The translations under genes were made by a program, and so were the position numbers. From a virus: a stretch of DNA of 22,632 nucleotides. The notes below the pieces were generated by a model that worked only from the letters and a program-made list of their open reading frames with translations, did not search any database and was not told the origin of the DNA. Of the stretch, positions 16,453 to 22,632 are shown piece by piece; the stretch's first letter is position 1; each line of letters begins with the position of its first letter. The DNA lies in IMG/VR virus record IMGVR_UViG_3300029448_007166, positions 1 through 22,632 of that record; one strand, given 5' to 3'.

Positions 16453-16859
16453 TTTTTCTTTCCAATGTGATATTTTGGAATAAGTTCCCACTCACCTTTT
16501 TCTTTGAACGGGATAATTTTCATTTTTGCTAAACTTAACTTTGGCTCTAACGCATCATCCTCTTCCAAAACATCAAGAAGATCCCATTGTTCTAAAAGTC
16601 CGACAATGGTATTTCTTCTTGCGATGTCTTCCTCGGACACATCACTTTTTAAACCATCCAACTCAAAAAGTTCTTTGAAATGTAAAATGACGTATCTGCC
16701 TCTCTTGTGTAAGATGTGGCATGATTGATACAACTTTTTTTCTTTACGGGAGGAAACACCTATGCGTGTTAGTGTCTCTTTTATTTTTAAGAAATCGTCA
16801 CGTTCTTTCAGTGAAACCTCAATGCCCAACCCGTTAAATATGTCATCTTCCTCATTCAC
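16449..16859 (-). CDS. regA: RegA translational repressor (136 aa)
   Basis: The protein matches T4 RegA closely in pattern: DDFLKIKETLTRIGV (21-35), LYQSCHILHKRGRY (43-56), HFKELFELDG (60-69), SEEDIARRN and the C-terminal EWELIPKYHIGKK. T4 RegA has 122 residues. This one has an N-terminal extension of about 12 residues (MNEEDDIFNGLG), which I recall from marine relatives. RegA binds mRNA near start codons of early genes, including gp44 and gp45, and blocks ribosome loading, so it regulates its own operon. The start is GTG at 16859, overlapping the gp62 stop as GTGA, with GGAG 8 bases upstream. No in-frame ATG is nearby. In T4 gene 43 follows. Here a glycosyltransferase follows directly. Confidence 0.95.
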   Translation of the reverse strand: MNEEDDIFNGLGIEVSLKERDDFLKIKETLTRIGVSSRKEKKLYQSCHILHKRGRYVILHFKELFELDGLKSDVSEEDIARRNTIVGLLEQWDLLDVLEEDDALEPKLSLAKMKIIPFKEKGEWELIPKYHIGKKK

Positions 16860-17239
16860 TTTCTCTCTCCGGTTTCTAAAAGTTTTTTTATTTCTTTTAC
16901 TTGATCGTCAGAGATTAGATCCACTACTTCCTCTGTCTTGGAATCTGAGTATTGATAATACTCTTTCACCAATAGGAATTTTTTTGACTTATTATTTTTT
17001 TCCCATCGGGAAAATCGTTTTCGTTTTCTAATCGAATGCAAGATATAATCATATTGCATTCTTTTTGGTAAGTCAGAAAACCTGTTCATCTCGTTCACGA
17101 ACAACACAGTATCAGTGAAATATGATAGACACTTGTTCACGATAAAAGGAAGATAATCAGATTCCGCAAGGATACCCTTCTCTATCAAGTTATCTTTATT
17201 ATAGTTAAGTGAATTTAGTGTTTCGCTTAGATTCATCAT
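16856..17239 (-). CDS. 62: Clamp loader small subunit gp62 (127 aa)
   Basis: The segment PFIVNKCLSYFTDTVLFVNEMN (about residues 31-52) corresponds to the KFMVENALSQFPE...MN region of T4 gp62, and RKRKRFSRWEK matches its PRGKRYGKWAK region. T4 gp62 has 187 residues, so this version is markedly shorter, as I recall for marine T4-like phages. It lacks the T4 N-terminal arm. One gp62 joins four gp44 subunits to load the gp45 clamp at primer ends. Its place between gp44 and regA is the T4 order. Either ATG of the pair at 17239 and 17236 can serve. The second sits better with GGAGA. A hairpin lies between gp44 and this start. Because the sequence is divergent, position adds much of the certainty. 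Confidence 0.9.
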   Translation of the reverse strand: MMNLSETLNSLNYNKDNLIEKGILAESDYLPFIVNKCLSYFTDTVLFVNEMNRFSDLPKRMQYDYILHSIRKRKRFSRWEKNNKSKKFLLVKEYYQYSDSKTEEVVDLISDDQVKEIKKLLETGERK

Positions 17240-17256
17240 TTCTCCATCATATGTCC

Positions 17257-17275
17257 CCGTATTTAGGAAATACGG
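17257..17275 (-). promoter_or_regulatory. Perfect intercistronic hairpin between gp44 and gp62
   Basis: Directly after the gp44 stop the minus strand reads CCGTATTT, a CCT loop, then AAATACGG: an 8-bp perfect stem with a 3-base loop, filling most of the short gap before gp62. No T-run follows, so it is not a Rho-independent terminator. A role as mRNA processing site, stability element, or control of gp62 translation relative to gp44 is possible. In T4 gp44 and gp62 are needed at a 4:1 ratio. Confidence 0.6.
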
Positions 17276-18217
17276 TCATTTGAACTCACAAGATGACATA
17301 AGTTCGACGATACACGCAGTCATATTGATCTCTTGATCGGCAACATGAGCCGCTTTGTATTGATACTCACCGATGATAACGATTGCTTGTGGGATAGAGG
17401 CATCCTTTAGACTTGTATACAAAGACTCATAGATTTTCCGAAACAAGTCCGTTGGAGAGTTGTCCAGATTAGAAACAACCCACTTTCGTGCCTCCTTGAA
17501 GTTTTTCTCCTTCATGTGAGTCATCAGATCGCTGACATGGATCTCACCGATGCGGCTCAAAATGCCAACATCAATCTCACCAGCAACAGAATATCGCTGG
17601 AGTTCATTGATAACTCGTCGGAAGTCTGGGAAGTATCGCATGATCAGTTCGGCAAGGACTTTAGGATCGTATTTGATCCCCTCCCCGTCAAGAATAGATC
17701 CACAACGCTTCATCATCTGCGAAGCGATAGACGGCTTCTCCTTCGCTGGAATGCGGAACTCTACATTGGTGCATCGAGAATGAATCGGTTCAATGATTCG
17801 ATTCTTGTAGTTGCATGTCAGTATAAAGCGGCAATTATCAGCAAATTCCTCAATCGCTCCCCGAAGTGCGGGTTGGATAGAGTTAGCGTTTGAATAATCA
17901 AATTCATCAAGGATGACAACCTTCTTACCTCCATTGAGTGACACTGTGCTTGCGAAGTCACGAATCGTTGTCCGGAGCGTGTCGATATTGCCACTCTCCG
18001 AGCAGTTAATCACAATATGATCTGCGTTCAACTCGTTGCAGATCGCTCGTGCAACCGTGGTTTTACCAGTGCCAGCAGAGCCGGAGAACATAAGGTTCTG
18101 ACTTTCACCGGACTGGATCATATCTTTGAATGTATCTTTCAGATCCTCTGGGAGAACACATTCATCAATGGTCTGCGGACGATACCGCTCGACCCACAAA
18201 AACTGTTTCTGTTCCAA
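17276..18217 (-). CDS. 44: Clamp loader large subunit gp44, AAA+ ATPase (313 aa)
   Basis: A clear T4 gp44 homologue (T4: 319 residues). RYRPQTIDECVLP (11-23) matches the N-terminal segment, Walker A is GSAGTGKTT (46-54), Walker B is VVILDEFD (100-107) and the arginine-finger motif SRC lies at 147-149 (HSRCTNVEF). FPDFRRVINELQRYS is a further conserved segment, and the C-terminus ends in ELMSSCEFK. As a homotetramer with gp62 it hydrolyses ATP to open and place the gp45 clamp on DNA for the phage polymerase. The start is TTG at 18217, with GAGGG 6 bases upstream and no in-frame ATG before residue 32. The TTG and possible RegA control suggest limited expression. It lies 2 bases after the gp45 stop, so it is probably translationally coupled. 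Confidence 0.96.
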   Translation of the reverse strand: MEQKQFLWVERYRPQTIDECVLPEDLKDTFKDMIQSGESQNLMFSGSAGTGKTTVARAICNELNADHIVINCSESGNIDTLRTTIRDFASTVSLNGGKKVVILDEFDYSNANSIQPALRGAIEEFADNCRFILTCNYKNRIIEPIHSRCTNVEFRIPAKEKPSIASQMMKRCGSILDGEGIKYDPKVLAELIMRYFPDFRRVINELQRYSVAGEIDVGILSRIGEIHVSDLMTHMKEKNFKEARKWVVSNLDNSPTDLFRKIYESLYTSLKDASIPQAIVIIGEYQYKAAHVADQEINMTACIVELMSSCEFK

Positions 18218-18219
18218 AA

Positions 18220-18900
18220 TTATCCCTCGTAAGTAGAAGTAGATTCCAATGCGACATAGTATTCAAGATCATCGTTTGCCGAAACAAAACGACTCACAAC
18301 CTTTTCCGTGATCTGGCAAGTATAATCGCCGGGGAGGAATCGAAGATTTTCCAACTTGAAGTGGAAATCAAACTTCTTCGGTTCAACAAGACCACAAAGT
18401 TCAATGGAGTAATTATTGCTAGTTGGATCGGACTTGTCAAAGACTTTTCCAATAACAGAACCATTGTCAGTGAAAATCGAAAGATCCTCAAGTTGAAGAA
18501 CAGCACCAGCCTTCTTCAACTCCAACAGACTATCTTCGTGAAGATCAAACTCCACCACATGATCTGGCATGTTGATGTCACGCTCAGGGATTGTCAACAA
18601 TCGCTTTGCAGAATACATGTATTTGATCGAGGATCCGCTACCACCATGAATCTTCATGTGATTGTCGAAGAACTCGAATGTCGGGTTGTCGAACAGAGAG
18701 ACAGTCCCGATAAACTTGTTCAGATCCCAGATACCAAACTCAACAGGAAACTCTTCCTGTACAGTGGCAATGGCCATCACATTCTTCGCTGGTGTGATCG
18801 TCTTGATCACATTACCCTCTGGAACGAGGACATTAGAATTAAACCCTGCGAAGTTTTTCAACACCGCAAGTGTTTCTTTAGAAATCGAAATTTTACTCAT
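18220..18900 (-). CDS. 45: Sliding clamp DNA polymerase accessory protein gp45 (226 aa)
   Basis: Length (226 versus 228 in T4) and pattern agree with the T4 sliding clamp: ETLAVLKNFAGFNSNVLV (9-26), FGIWDLNKFIGTVSLFD (about 55-71), the middle region with FDLHEDSLLELKKAG, and a C-terminus LEYYVALESTSTYEG that parallels the T4 end YVVALEADSTHDF. The trimeric ring holds the phage polymerase on DNA and also activates late transcription in T4 through contacts with sigma55/gp33. It would therefore link replication to the late genes (fibres) downstream. The ATG at 18900 follows an AGG about 9 bases upstream. The gene order clamp, gp44, gp62, regA is the T4 one. There is no sign of interruption. Confidence 0.95.
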   Translation of the reverse strand: MSKISISKETLAVLKNFAGFNSNVLVPEGNVIKTITPAKNVMAIATVQEEFPVEFGIWDLNKFIGTVSLFDNPTFEFFDNHMKIHGGSGSSIKYMYSAKRLLTIPERDINMPDHVVEFDLHEDSLLELKKAGAVLQLEDLSIFTDNGSVIGKVFDKSDPTSNNYSIELCGLVEPKKFDFHFKLENLRFLPGDYTCQITEKVVSRFVSANDDLEYYVALESTSTYEG

Positions 18901-18918
18901 AATATAAACCTCACTTAT

Positions 18919-19083
18919 TTAATCATCATAATATTCATATCGTTTAGGATCGTGTTGCATATCACGAAGCATTTGTTTGCTGCTGTTGCGATCCCTTCGT
19001 CTTTGATTTTTTCGTGTGCCTCTTGTTCTATATTCACGGGGCTCACTGTCAATGTTCTTTGACTTATTTTTCTTATCTTTCAA
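18919..19083 (-). CDS. Small basic protein, TTG start (54 aa)
   Basis: Translating the gap between RNase H and gp45 gives a 54-residue frame: L/MKDKKNKSKNIDSEPREYR..., a basic middle with RKNQRRRDRNSSKQMLRD and an end HDPKRYEYYDD. It begins with TTG at 19083-19081, right after the RNase H stop, with GGAGGA 7 bases upstream, the best ribosome site in this region. It ends at TAA (18921-18919) before the gp45 leader. The charged pattern (basic middle, acidic C-terminus) suggests nucleic-acid binding or a protein partner, but I know no function. I recall similar small proteins near the clamp gene in marine T4-like phages, without being able to name them. It is easily missed because it is short and lacks ATG. 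Confidence 0.72.
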   Translation of the reverse strand: MKDKKNKSKNIDSEPREYRTRGTRKNQRRRDRNSSKQMLRDMQHDPKRYEYYDD

Positions 19084-19944
19084 TTAAAAATCCTCCAAGT
19101 TATCAATCAAACTCCTTAAACGATATTTCATCATATAATCTAGGATCTTACTTCGATCCCCACTAACTTCTGTTTCCATTTGTCTCATGGTTTCCTCTTC
19201 AATATAGTCGGGAACCATAGTCAAATCAATTAGTTTTTGGTTTCTTTCCATGTAGTTGTCTTCTTGCTGAAAACCAATCTCTTTAAGTTCTGCGATCTTT
19301 TTGTTAGTAAGTCTATTTTGCCTTCGTTTATCAACGAAAACTCCATCGTCACTTATAGCGTTTGGAACACCATCACTAGAATCACCACGAACAACATGAT
19401 CCAATAAAAAATCGTAAGGATCGTCGCAAGTGAGAATACCTTTTTTTGCTGGACTATATTGTTCAACGTTTGGATACCTCTGAAGTTGTTGAAAGTCTTT
19501 GTCAGAAGAAACAATCATGATCTTTTCTTTGTGGTGAAAGTTTTTTGTAATCACCGCAATAATGTCATCTGCCTCGGCTCTATCAACCTGAACAAACCGA
19601 TATGGGAAAACATCCTTCATTTCCTCACGAATTGTGTGAAGTTCGTTAAAAATTTTACCCCAATCAAATTTTGATTTCTTTTGTCTCTCACTTCGATTTC
19701 TTTTGTATTGCGGAAAAAAGTCTTTTCTCCAGACATTTTTAGAATCGTTGCAGATGATAAGTTCCCCATAATCTCTGCGGAACTTTGACAAATATTTTCG
19801 ATAGGTGTTGAGAACTAAATGTCGAATGAAGCCATAATCGTCCTCAGTCTGAGCGGTCTTTGCAGCGGTAAAAATGCTGGAAAGAATTATTTGGTTGTTG
19901 TCGATGAGAATAATTTTATCGCTCCTTTTCACATAGTATAACAA
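19084..19944 (-). CDS. rnh: RNase H / 5'-3' exonuclease, T4 Rnh-like (286 aa as longest frame)
   Basis: A FEN1/PIN-fold nuclease like T4 RNase H (305 residues), which removes RNA primers from Okazaki fragments. The acidic metal ligands are in place: D15 (LIDNN), D67 (ICNDS), E124, D126 and D127 (EADD), D148 and D150 (SSDKD), D188 and D191 (GDSSDG). VWRKDFFPQYKRNR (71-84) and YPNVEQYSP (157-165) match conserved T4 segments (WRRDF..YYKKNR; YPNVKQWSP). The longest frame starts at TTG 19944 and a GTG lies at 19932, but neither has a good ribosome site. AGGAG lies 7 bases before an ATT codon at 19914, and starting there gives MILIDNNQ, the form I recall for marine relatives. The true start is probably there (277 residues). 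Confidence 0.92.
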   Translation of the reverse strand: MLYYVKRSDKIILIDNNQIILSSIFTAAKTAQTEDDYGFIRHLVLNTYRKYLSKFRRDYGELIICNDSKNVWRKDFFPQYKRNRSERQKKSKFDWGKIFNELHTIREEMKDVFPYRFVQVDRAEADDIIAVITKNFHHKEKIMIVSSDKDFQQLQRYPNVEQYSPAKKGILTCDDPYDFLLDHVVRGDSSDGVPNAISDDGVFVDKRRQNRLTNKKIAELKEIGFQQEDNYMERNQKLIDLTMVPDYIEEETMRQMETEVSGDRSKILDYMMKYRLRSLIDNLEDF

Positions 19945-19949
19945 ATATT

Positions 19950-20252
19950 TTAGTTGACTTCAACCCATTGTTTGGAATTTCCATCGTCTAAAAACTTGAA
20001 TAATATACCAGTGTTTTTATCATACCATTCATCACCGATATTTGGATTGGCATGAGGATTATTGCCATTACTATGAACAAAAGATTGGGTTAGTCTCTCC
20101 CAAGAATCACCAACACCCGGCTCTCCGTCCAAATAGGTATTTCTTTTTATGGCTCTAAATGTGCCACCACCATGAGAAACCTCATCTCCTCTCTCGTAAA
20201 CAACGGGAAGACCCCGATCATTTATGGGGATGTAGTCTCCTCTATCTGTCAT
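19950..20252 (-). CDS. Small fibre-module protein (100 aa)
   Basis: Residues 19-35 (YERGDEVSHGGGTFRAI) resemble the short beta-modules Y..GD.V...G..Y.A seen in carbohydrate-binding modules of the CBM5/12 type. The last 36 residues contain GDEWYDKNTGILF and finish WVEVN. They match, by eye, the C-terminal module of the collagen-like fibre ([13 protein letters not shown] ... WVEL). It is therefore most likely a virion surface, fibre or neck protein rather than a replication protein, although it stands between the methyltransferase and RNase H. The ATG forms an ATGA overlap with the methyltransferase stop. A late-promoter-like box lies about 136 bases upstream. No enzymatic residues are visible. 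Confidence 0.66.
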   Translation of the reverse strand: MTDRGDYIPINDRGLPVVYERGDEVSHGGGTFRAIKRNTYLDGEPGVGDSWERLTQSFVHSNGNNPHANPNIGDEWYDKNTGILFKFLDDGNSKQWVEVN

Positions 20253-21835
20253 GGTTTCCAGAACACCATAACTGGCTCGTGTTTTAGATATCTATCGTTC
20301 ACTTTGCAATAGTTCCTACAAGTTGGTTTCCCATCTTCTCCTACACGATTCTGTCCCGGCATTCCTTCGAGTGCCATCTTCAATGTATATTTATATTCGA
20401 CACCATATTCTTCGAGAATATTTTTGGTGTCCTCCTGAAGCGGGAGGTATTTACCAGACACCAGAATGTCTGCGATGTTCCACAGGAGATATCTCTCGGA
20501 CTTCAGCCAAGTGACTGCCGTTTCTAATGTGGGACGAAGGAATCCATCTCTCCACGATTCGTAAGAGGAACCAAACTTCTTGTAGGACTGATTCTCATTC
20601 TCACTATATGCTTCACGGTTGAAGTATGGTGGTGAAGTAAAGACAAGATCAACCTCACCCTTGTGCTTCTGAAATTTTTCTTCAAACTGAATTACTTCGG
20701 ACCCAAGACAATGGACTTCATAAGTGTTAACAGGTCCATTAAAAAATGTGTTGGCTCGGTTTGTCTTTGTGTTGTATAAATCTGCGATGGCTGAATACTT
20801 TGAGGAACCATCCGGCAAATAATTATCAACGTTAGGGTCAGTGCCGATGTAATGAATGTTTCGGTCATCACGAACGGACATCGCTCCGAGAATCCTACCT
20901 CCCCATCCTGCGGACGGATCATAGATTTTAATAACTTCTTGATCTTTGATATCTTCAGTAAATCTTTCATAGAGATATTTCGCTGTCATTGGTGGGAAGT
21001 TCACGGCAGGTTGAATGTAACCAATCCGGAACGCTTTGAAATTAGTAGGAAAGACCTTCTTTCCCTTATCATATATGCGGATTGAATATACCTTATCGTC
21101 CGGCATATTTTCGATATCGAATGTTGAGTGATGACGATACTGAAGTTGTCCAGAGTCTTTGAATCGCTGAACATCTTCTCGTGTGACTTGTAGGATCTTT
21201 GATTGTTCCAGTTGAAAATAACCAGAGTTCAAACCGTCACGAATCTTGACTTGTTCTAGAATGAAGTCTTTGCCGATGAACAAGTCGGGAGTCGAGAAGA
21301 AAGTTTCCAGCCACTCTACTCCAGACGATACTTCAATCACAGCATACTTCTTGTCGTTCTTGATTGCCGATAACGCAAAACTATAAAACGAGTCACGACG
21401 GAAGTGTCGCTTACATCCCTTGAAGAATTGCTCCTCACGATCCGGATCTGACACCAAGTCATAGATGGAGTAGCCGTTATCCTTTTCGGTGTAGTTGATC
21501 CGTGTTTTGAACAAGTTGTCAAAGAATTGATCTGCCTCCACACCCATTCGTGATTTATTCACGATCACATCTCGTGGAATGTCAGAGAGTTCATCGTCAC
21601 GCTCGAAATCACGAACAGGATAACTCTCAAGTTTGTTCCACGCTTCGATAATTTCTTCTTCGTTCTTGCCAGTCCGTGGAGGACAACCGTAAGCATCCCA
21701 CGCATCACAGATTGTCTTTCGCATTTCGACAACCCATTCACGAAACTGATCCTCGTTCATTTCAAGGAGTTCCTCAAAGCAAACATTCACATCACTGTTA
21801 ATCACATAATTATTTCGTTCGTAAAATGGTTTCAT
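20249..21835 (-). CDS. DNA methyltransferase-like protein, N4-cytosine/N6-adenine type (528 aa)
   Basis: The C-terminal half is an S-adenosylmethionine-dependent methyltransferase domain: motif I DPSAGWGGR (306-314), YIGTDPN (330-336) as the acidic motif II, and the catalytic TSPPY (400-404). GESP-like elements are absent. The order motif I before TSPPY agrees with gamma-type amino-methyltransferases, including N4C enzymes with SPPY. The first 280 residues have no recognisable family. They are charged and may form a target-recognition or nuclease-like domain. I take the ATG at 21835 (ATGA overlap with the PLP gene, AGGA about 5 bases upstream) over a longer frame from 21892. The role may be protecting phage DNA from restriction or taking part in a base modification with the coupled PLP enzyme. 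The latter is speculation. Confidence 0.82.
   Translation of the reverse strand: MKPFYERNNYVINSDVNVCFEELLEMNEDQFREWVVEMRKTICDAWDAYGCPPRTGKNEEEIIEAWNKLESYPVRDFERDDELSDIPRDVIVNKSRMGVEADQFFDNLFKTRINYTEKDNGYSIYDLVSDPDREEQFFKGCKRHFRRDSFYSFALSAIKNDKKYAVIEVSSGVEWLETFFSTPDLFIGKDFILEQVKIRDGLNSGYFQLEQSKILQVTREDVQRFKDSGQLQYRHHSTFDIENMPDDKVYSIRIYDKGKKVFPTNFKAFRIGYIQPAVNFPPMTAKYLYERFTEDIKDQEVIKIYDPSAGWGGRILGAMSVRDDRNIHYIGTDPNVDNYLPDGSSKYSAIADLYNTKTNRANTFFNGPVNTYEVHCLGSEVIQFEEKFQKHKGEVDLVFTSPPYFNREAYSENENQSYKKFGSSYESWRDGFLRPTLETAVTWLKSERYLLWNIADILVSGKYLPLQEDTKNILEEYGVEYKYTLKMALEGMPGQNRVGEDGKPTCRNYCKVNDRYLKHEPVMVFWKP
20388..20395 (-). promoter_or_regulatory. Exact T4 late promoter box TATAAATA inside the methyltransferase gene
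   Basis: The minus strand reads TATAAATA here. With T4 spacing the start site would be near 20382, about 130 bases before the fibre-module gene at 20252. That would let a structural gene in an early-gene context be expressed late. Another exact match at 6023-6016 lies inside a glycosyltransferase gene with no structural gene close by, so chance matches clearly occur. Confidence 0.3.
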
Positions 21836-22584
21836 TTTCCTACATTCCATATTAACGCACCGGGGGATGCGTGTTCTTTCACAAACTCCCAAACCTTCGC
21901 ATCATAAGTTGGAGCGGAAGGATATGGGGGTAAAACTTTTGTCGGCTTTGAAAACTCATAGGATGACTTGTAAACTTTCGCTCGTCCGTAATCACCTTTG
22001 TGACCGACCATCACGACATTAAATTTAGCAGATTTCCATGCAGATTGCAACCCTCTAGTCAGAGTTCCGCTCGATCCCACCGTCCAAACCTCTTCGGGTT
22101 CATCTATAGACTCTGCAACTTTTTTAATACTAGCAAGAACGGTAGGATGGTCAAAGCCGATTGGTAAGAGGGATCTTGTTTCGGGATCCTCGGCAACATA
22201 GTCTCTCGCTCTCTTCTCTGTCACCGACAACATTCCGTTTGGAACCCAGTGCATCTCTGCACCATACTCAATCGCTCTGGTTTGGTATTCGTGCATATTC
22301 TTTGGATCACGCTTTGCCATAAAGACAACGGCTTTCTTATTGTATCGGGTACAGACATGAGCGAGTGACATTTGAGCATAACCTGTTGCGGGTGAACTTC
22401 CATACACCCACTCTTTAATCTTAGACTTTCCGATCATGTAATCAATGAAGCGGCACTTGGATCCTGCCACCAACAGGTCATCACGAACGACATAGAAGCC
22501 GTCGTGCTTGTGTATTTCTGGTTGGGGATATGGATCTTCCCAACCACCAAGAATGCTTTCATCAATACCAAATAGATCAGGCAT
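21832..22584 (-). CDS. PLP-dependent enzyme, fold type II, ACC deaminase/D-cysteine desulfhydrase-like (250 aa)
   Basis: A pyridoxal-phosphate enzyme of the tryptophan-synthase-beta superfamily. VRDDLLVAGSKCRF (33-46) matches the R.D....G.K.R signature with K43 as the PLP Schiff-base lysine. GSSPATGYAQM (62-72) is the substrate and cofactor loop, and TVGSSGTLTRGL (168-179) is the glycine-rich phosphate-binding loop. The length (250) is short for the family (310-340). The C-terminal end of the large domain may be reduced, though the frame is intact. Relatives deaminate 1-aminocyclopropane-1-carboxylate or D-cysteine. The phage substrate is unknown. The start ATG at 22584 has GAGG 3 bases upstream within the end of the previous gene. 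The stop forms an ATGA overlap with the methyltransferase, so the two are coupled and may work together. Confidence 0.8.
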   Translation of the reverse strand: MPDLFGIDESILGGWEDPYPQPEIHKHDGFYVVRDDLLVAGSKCRFIDYMIGKSKIKEWVYGSSPATGYAQMSLAHVCTRYNKKAVVFMAKRDPKNMHEYQTRAIEYGAEMHWVPNGMLSVTEKRARDYVAEDPETRSLLPIGFDHPTVLASIKKVAESIDEPEEVWTVGSSGTLTRGLQSAWKSAKFNVVMVGHKGDYGRAKVYKSSYEFSKPTKVLPPYPSAPTYDAKVWEFVKEHASPGALIWNVGK

Positions 22585-22632
22585 AATCCTCTTTCATCTT
22601 ACTGAAGTTCTTCTTCTTCTCGAACTGCATCA
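22577..22632 (-). CDS. C-terminal end of an upstream gene (cut by window edge)
   Basis: The frame entering from the right edge reads ...MQFEKKKNFSKMKEDYA and ends in TGA at 22579-22577, overlapping the start of the PLP gene by 8 bases, the same style of overlap as elsewhere in the operon. Seventeen basic and acidic residues are too few to name a family. The methionine visible at 22630 may be internal. Confidence 0.5.
   Translation of the reverse strand, partial: MQFEKKKNFSKMKEDYA

Noticed and set aside
17257-17275. Hairpin as a Rho-independent terminator after gp44
   Set aside because: No T-run follows the stem on the transcribed strand, and the downstream genes gp62 and regA belong to the same operon.
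18130-19062. A 310-codon open frame on the plus strand opposite gp45 and the small basic protein
   Set aside because: It lies entirely antisense to gp45 (a firm T4 homologue) and its neighbour, the translation has no recognisable domain, and every other gene is on the minus strand.
21836-21892. N-terminal extension of the methyltransferase from 21892
   Set aside because: The extra 19 residues lie within the PLP gene, whereas the ATG at 21835 makes the ATGA overlap typical of this operon and has AGGA upstream.
1-22632. tRNA genes, CRISPR array, insertion sequence or integrase
   Set aside because: Coding frames cover nearly all bases, the gaps are too short for these, and no repeat-spacer pattern, cloverleaf or transposase motif was seen.

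Overview
The window looks like part of a T4-like (tailed, myovirus-type) marine bacteriophage genome. The strongest evidence is a block of recognisable T4 replication genes in T4 order: an RNase H/5'-nuclease, sliding clamp gp45, clamp-loader large subunit gp44, clamp-loader small subunit gp62 and the translational repressor RegA. All convincing genes lie on the minus strand, so the operon reads from right to left. Genes are packed tightly, often with 4-base ATGA overlaps. I see no tRNA, CRISPR array, insertion sequence or integrase, and no gene-free stretch longer than 300 bases. The host cannot be read from the sequence. The clamp, RegA and gp62 resemble, from memory, those of marine cyanophages and pelagiphages more than those of coliphage T4.

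In order of transcription: (1) 22632-20249 holds the end of an unidentified gene, a fold-type-II PLP enzyme resembling ACC deaminase/D-cysteine desulfhydrase, and a large DNA methyltransferase-like protein, coupled to each other. (2) 20252-19950 is a 100-residue protein that carries a module shared with the tail fibre genes far downstream. (3) 19944-16449 is the DNA replication block: RNase H, a 54-residue basic protein (TTG start, easily missed), gp45, gp44, gp62 and RegA. Several of these use weak start codons (TTG, GTG and possibly ATT). In T4 the DNA polymerase gene 43 follows regA. Here it does not.

(4) 16452-4216, about 12 kb, is a surface-glycan cassette of 14 genes joined directly to regA. 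It has nine glycosyltransferase-like genes: two with GT10 (fucosyltransferase-type) domains, one of which is fused to a GT2 domain; a tandem triplet of paralogues; three short DxD enzymes; and a GT2 with TPR-like repeats. It also has five sugar or polyol activation genes: a phosphoribulokinase-like kinase fused to a class II aldolase, a nucleotidyltransferase, a small HAD phosphatase, a short GDPD-like phosphodiesterase and a GalE-like epimerase. The likely overall role is to make an activated sugar or polyol phosphate and to build an elaborate glycan, either on the virion or on the host surface. (5) 4207-1 holds virion fibre genes: a collagen-like fibre with about 50 uninterrupted Gly-X-Y triplets, a 737-residue repeat-rich fibre, and the start of a right-handed beta-helix tailspike-like protein cut by the window edge.

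The most interesting points are the kinase-aldolase fusion with its neighbouring activation enzymes, the GT10-GT2 fusion, the expanded GT triplet with a Cys-rich tail in two of the three copies, the physical link between the glycan cassette and a collagen-like fibre, a possible leaderless late promoter at that fibre, and a probable ATT start codon for RNase H.
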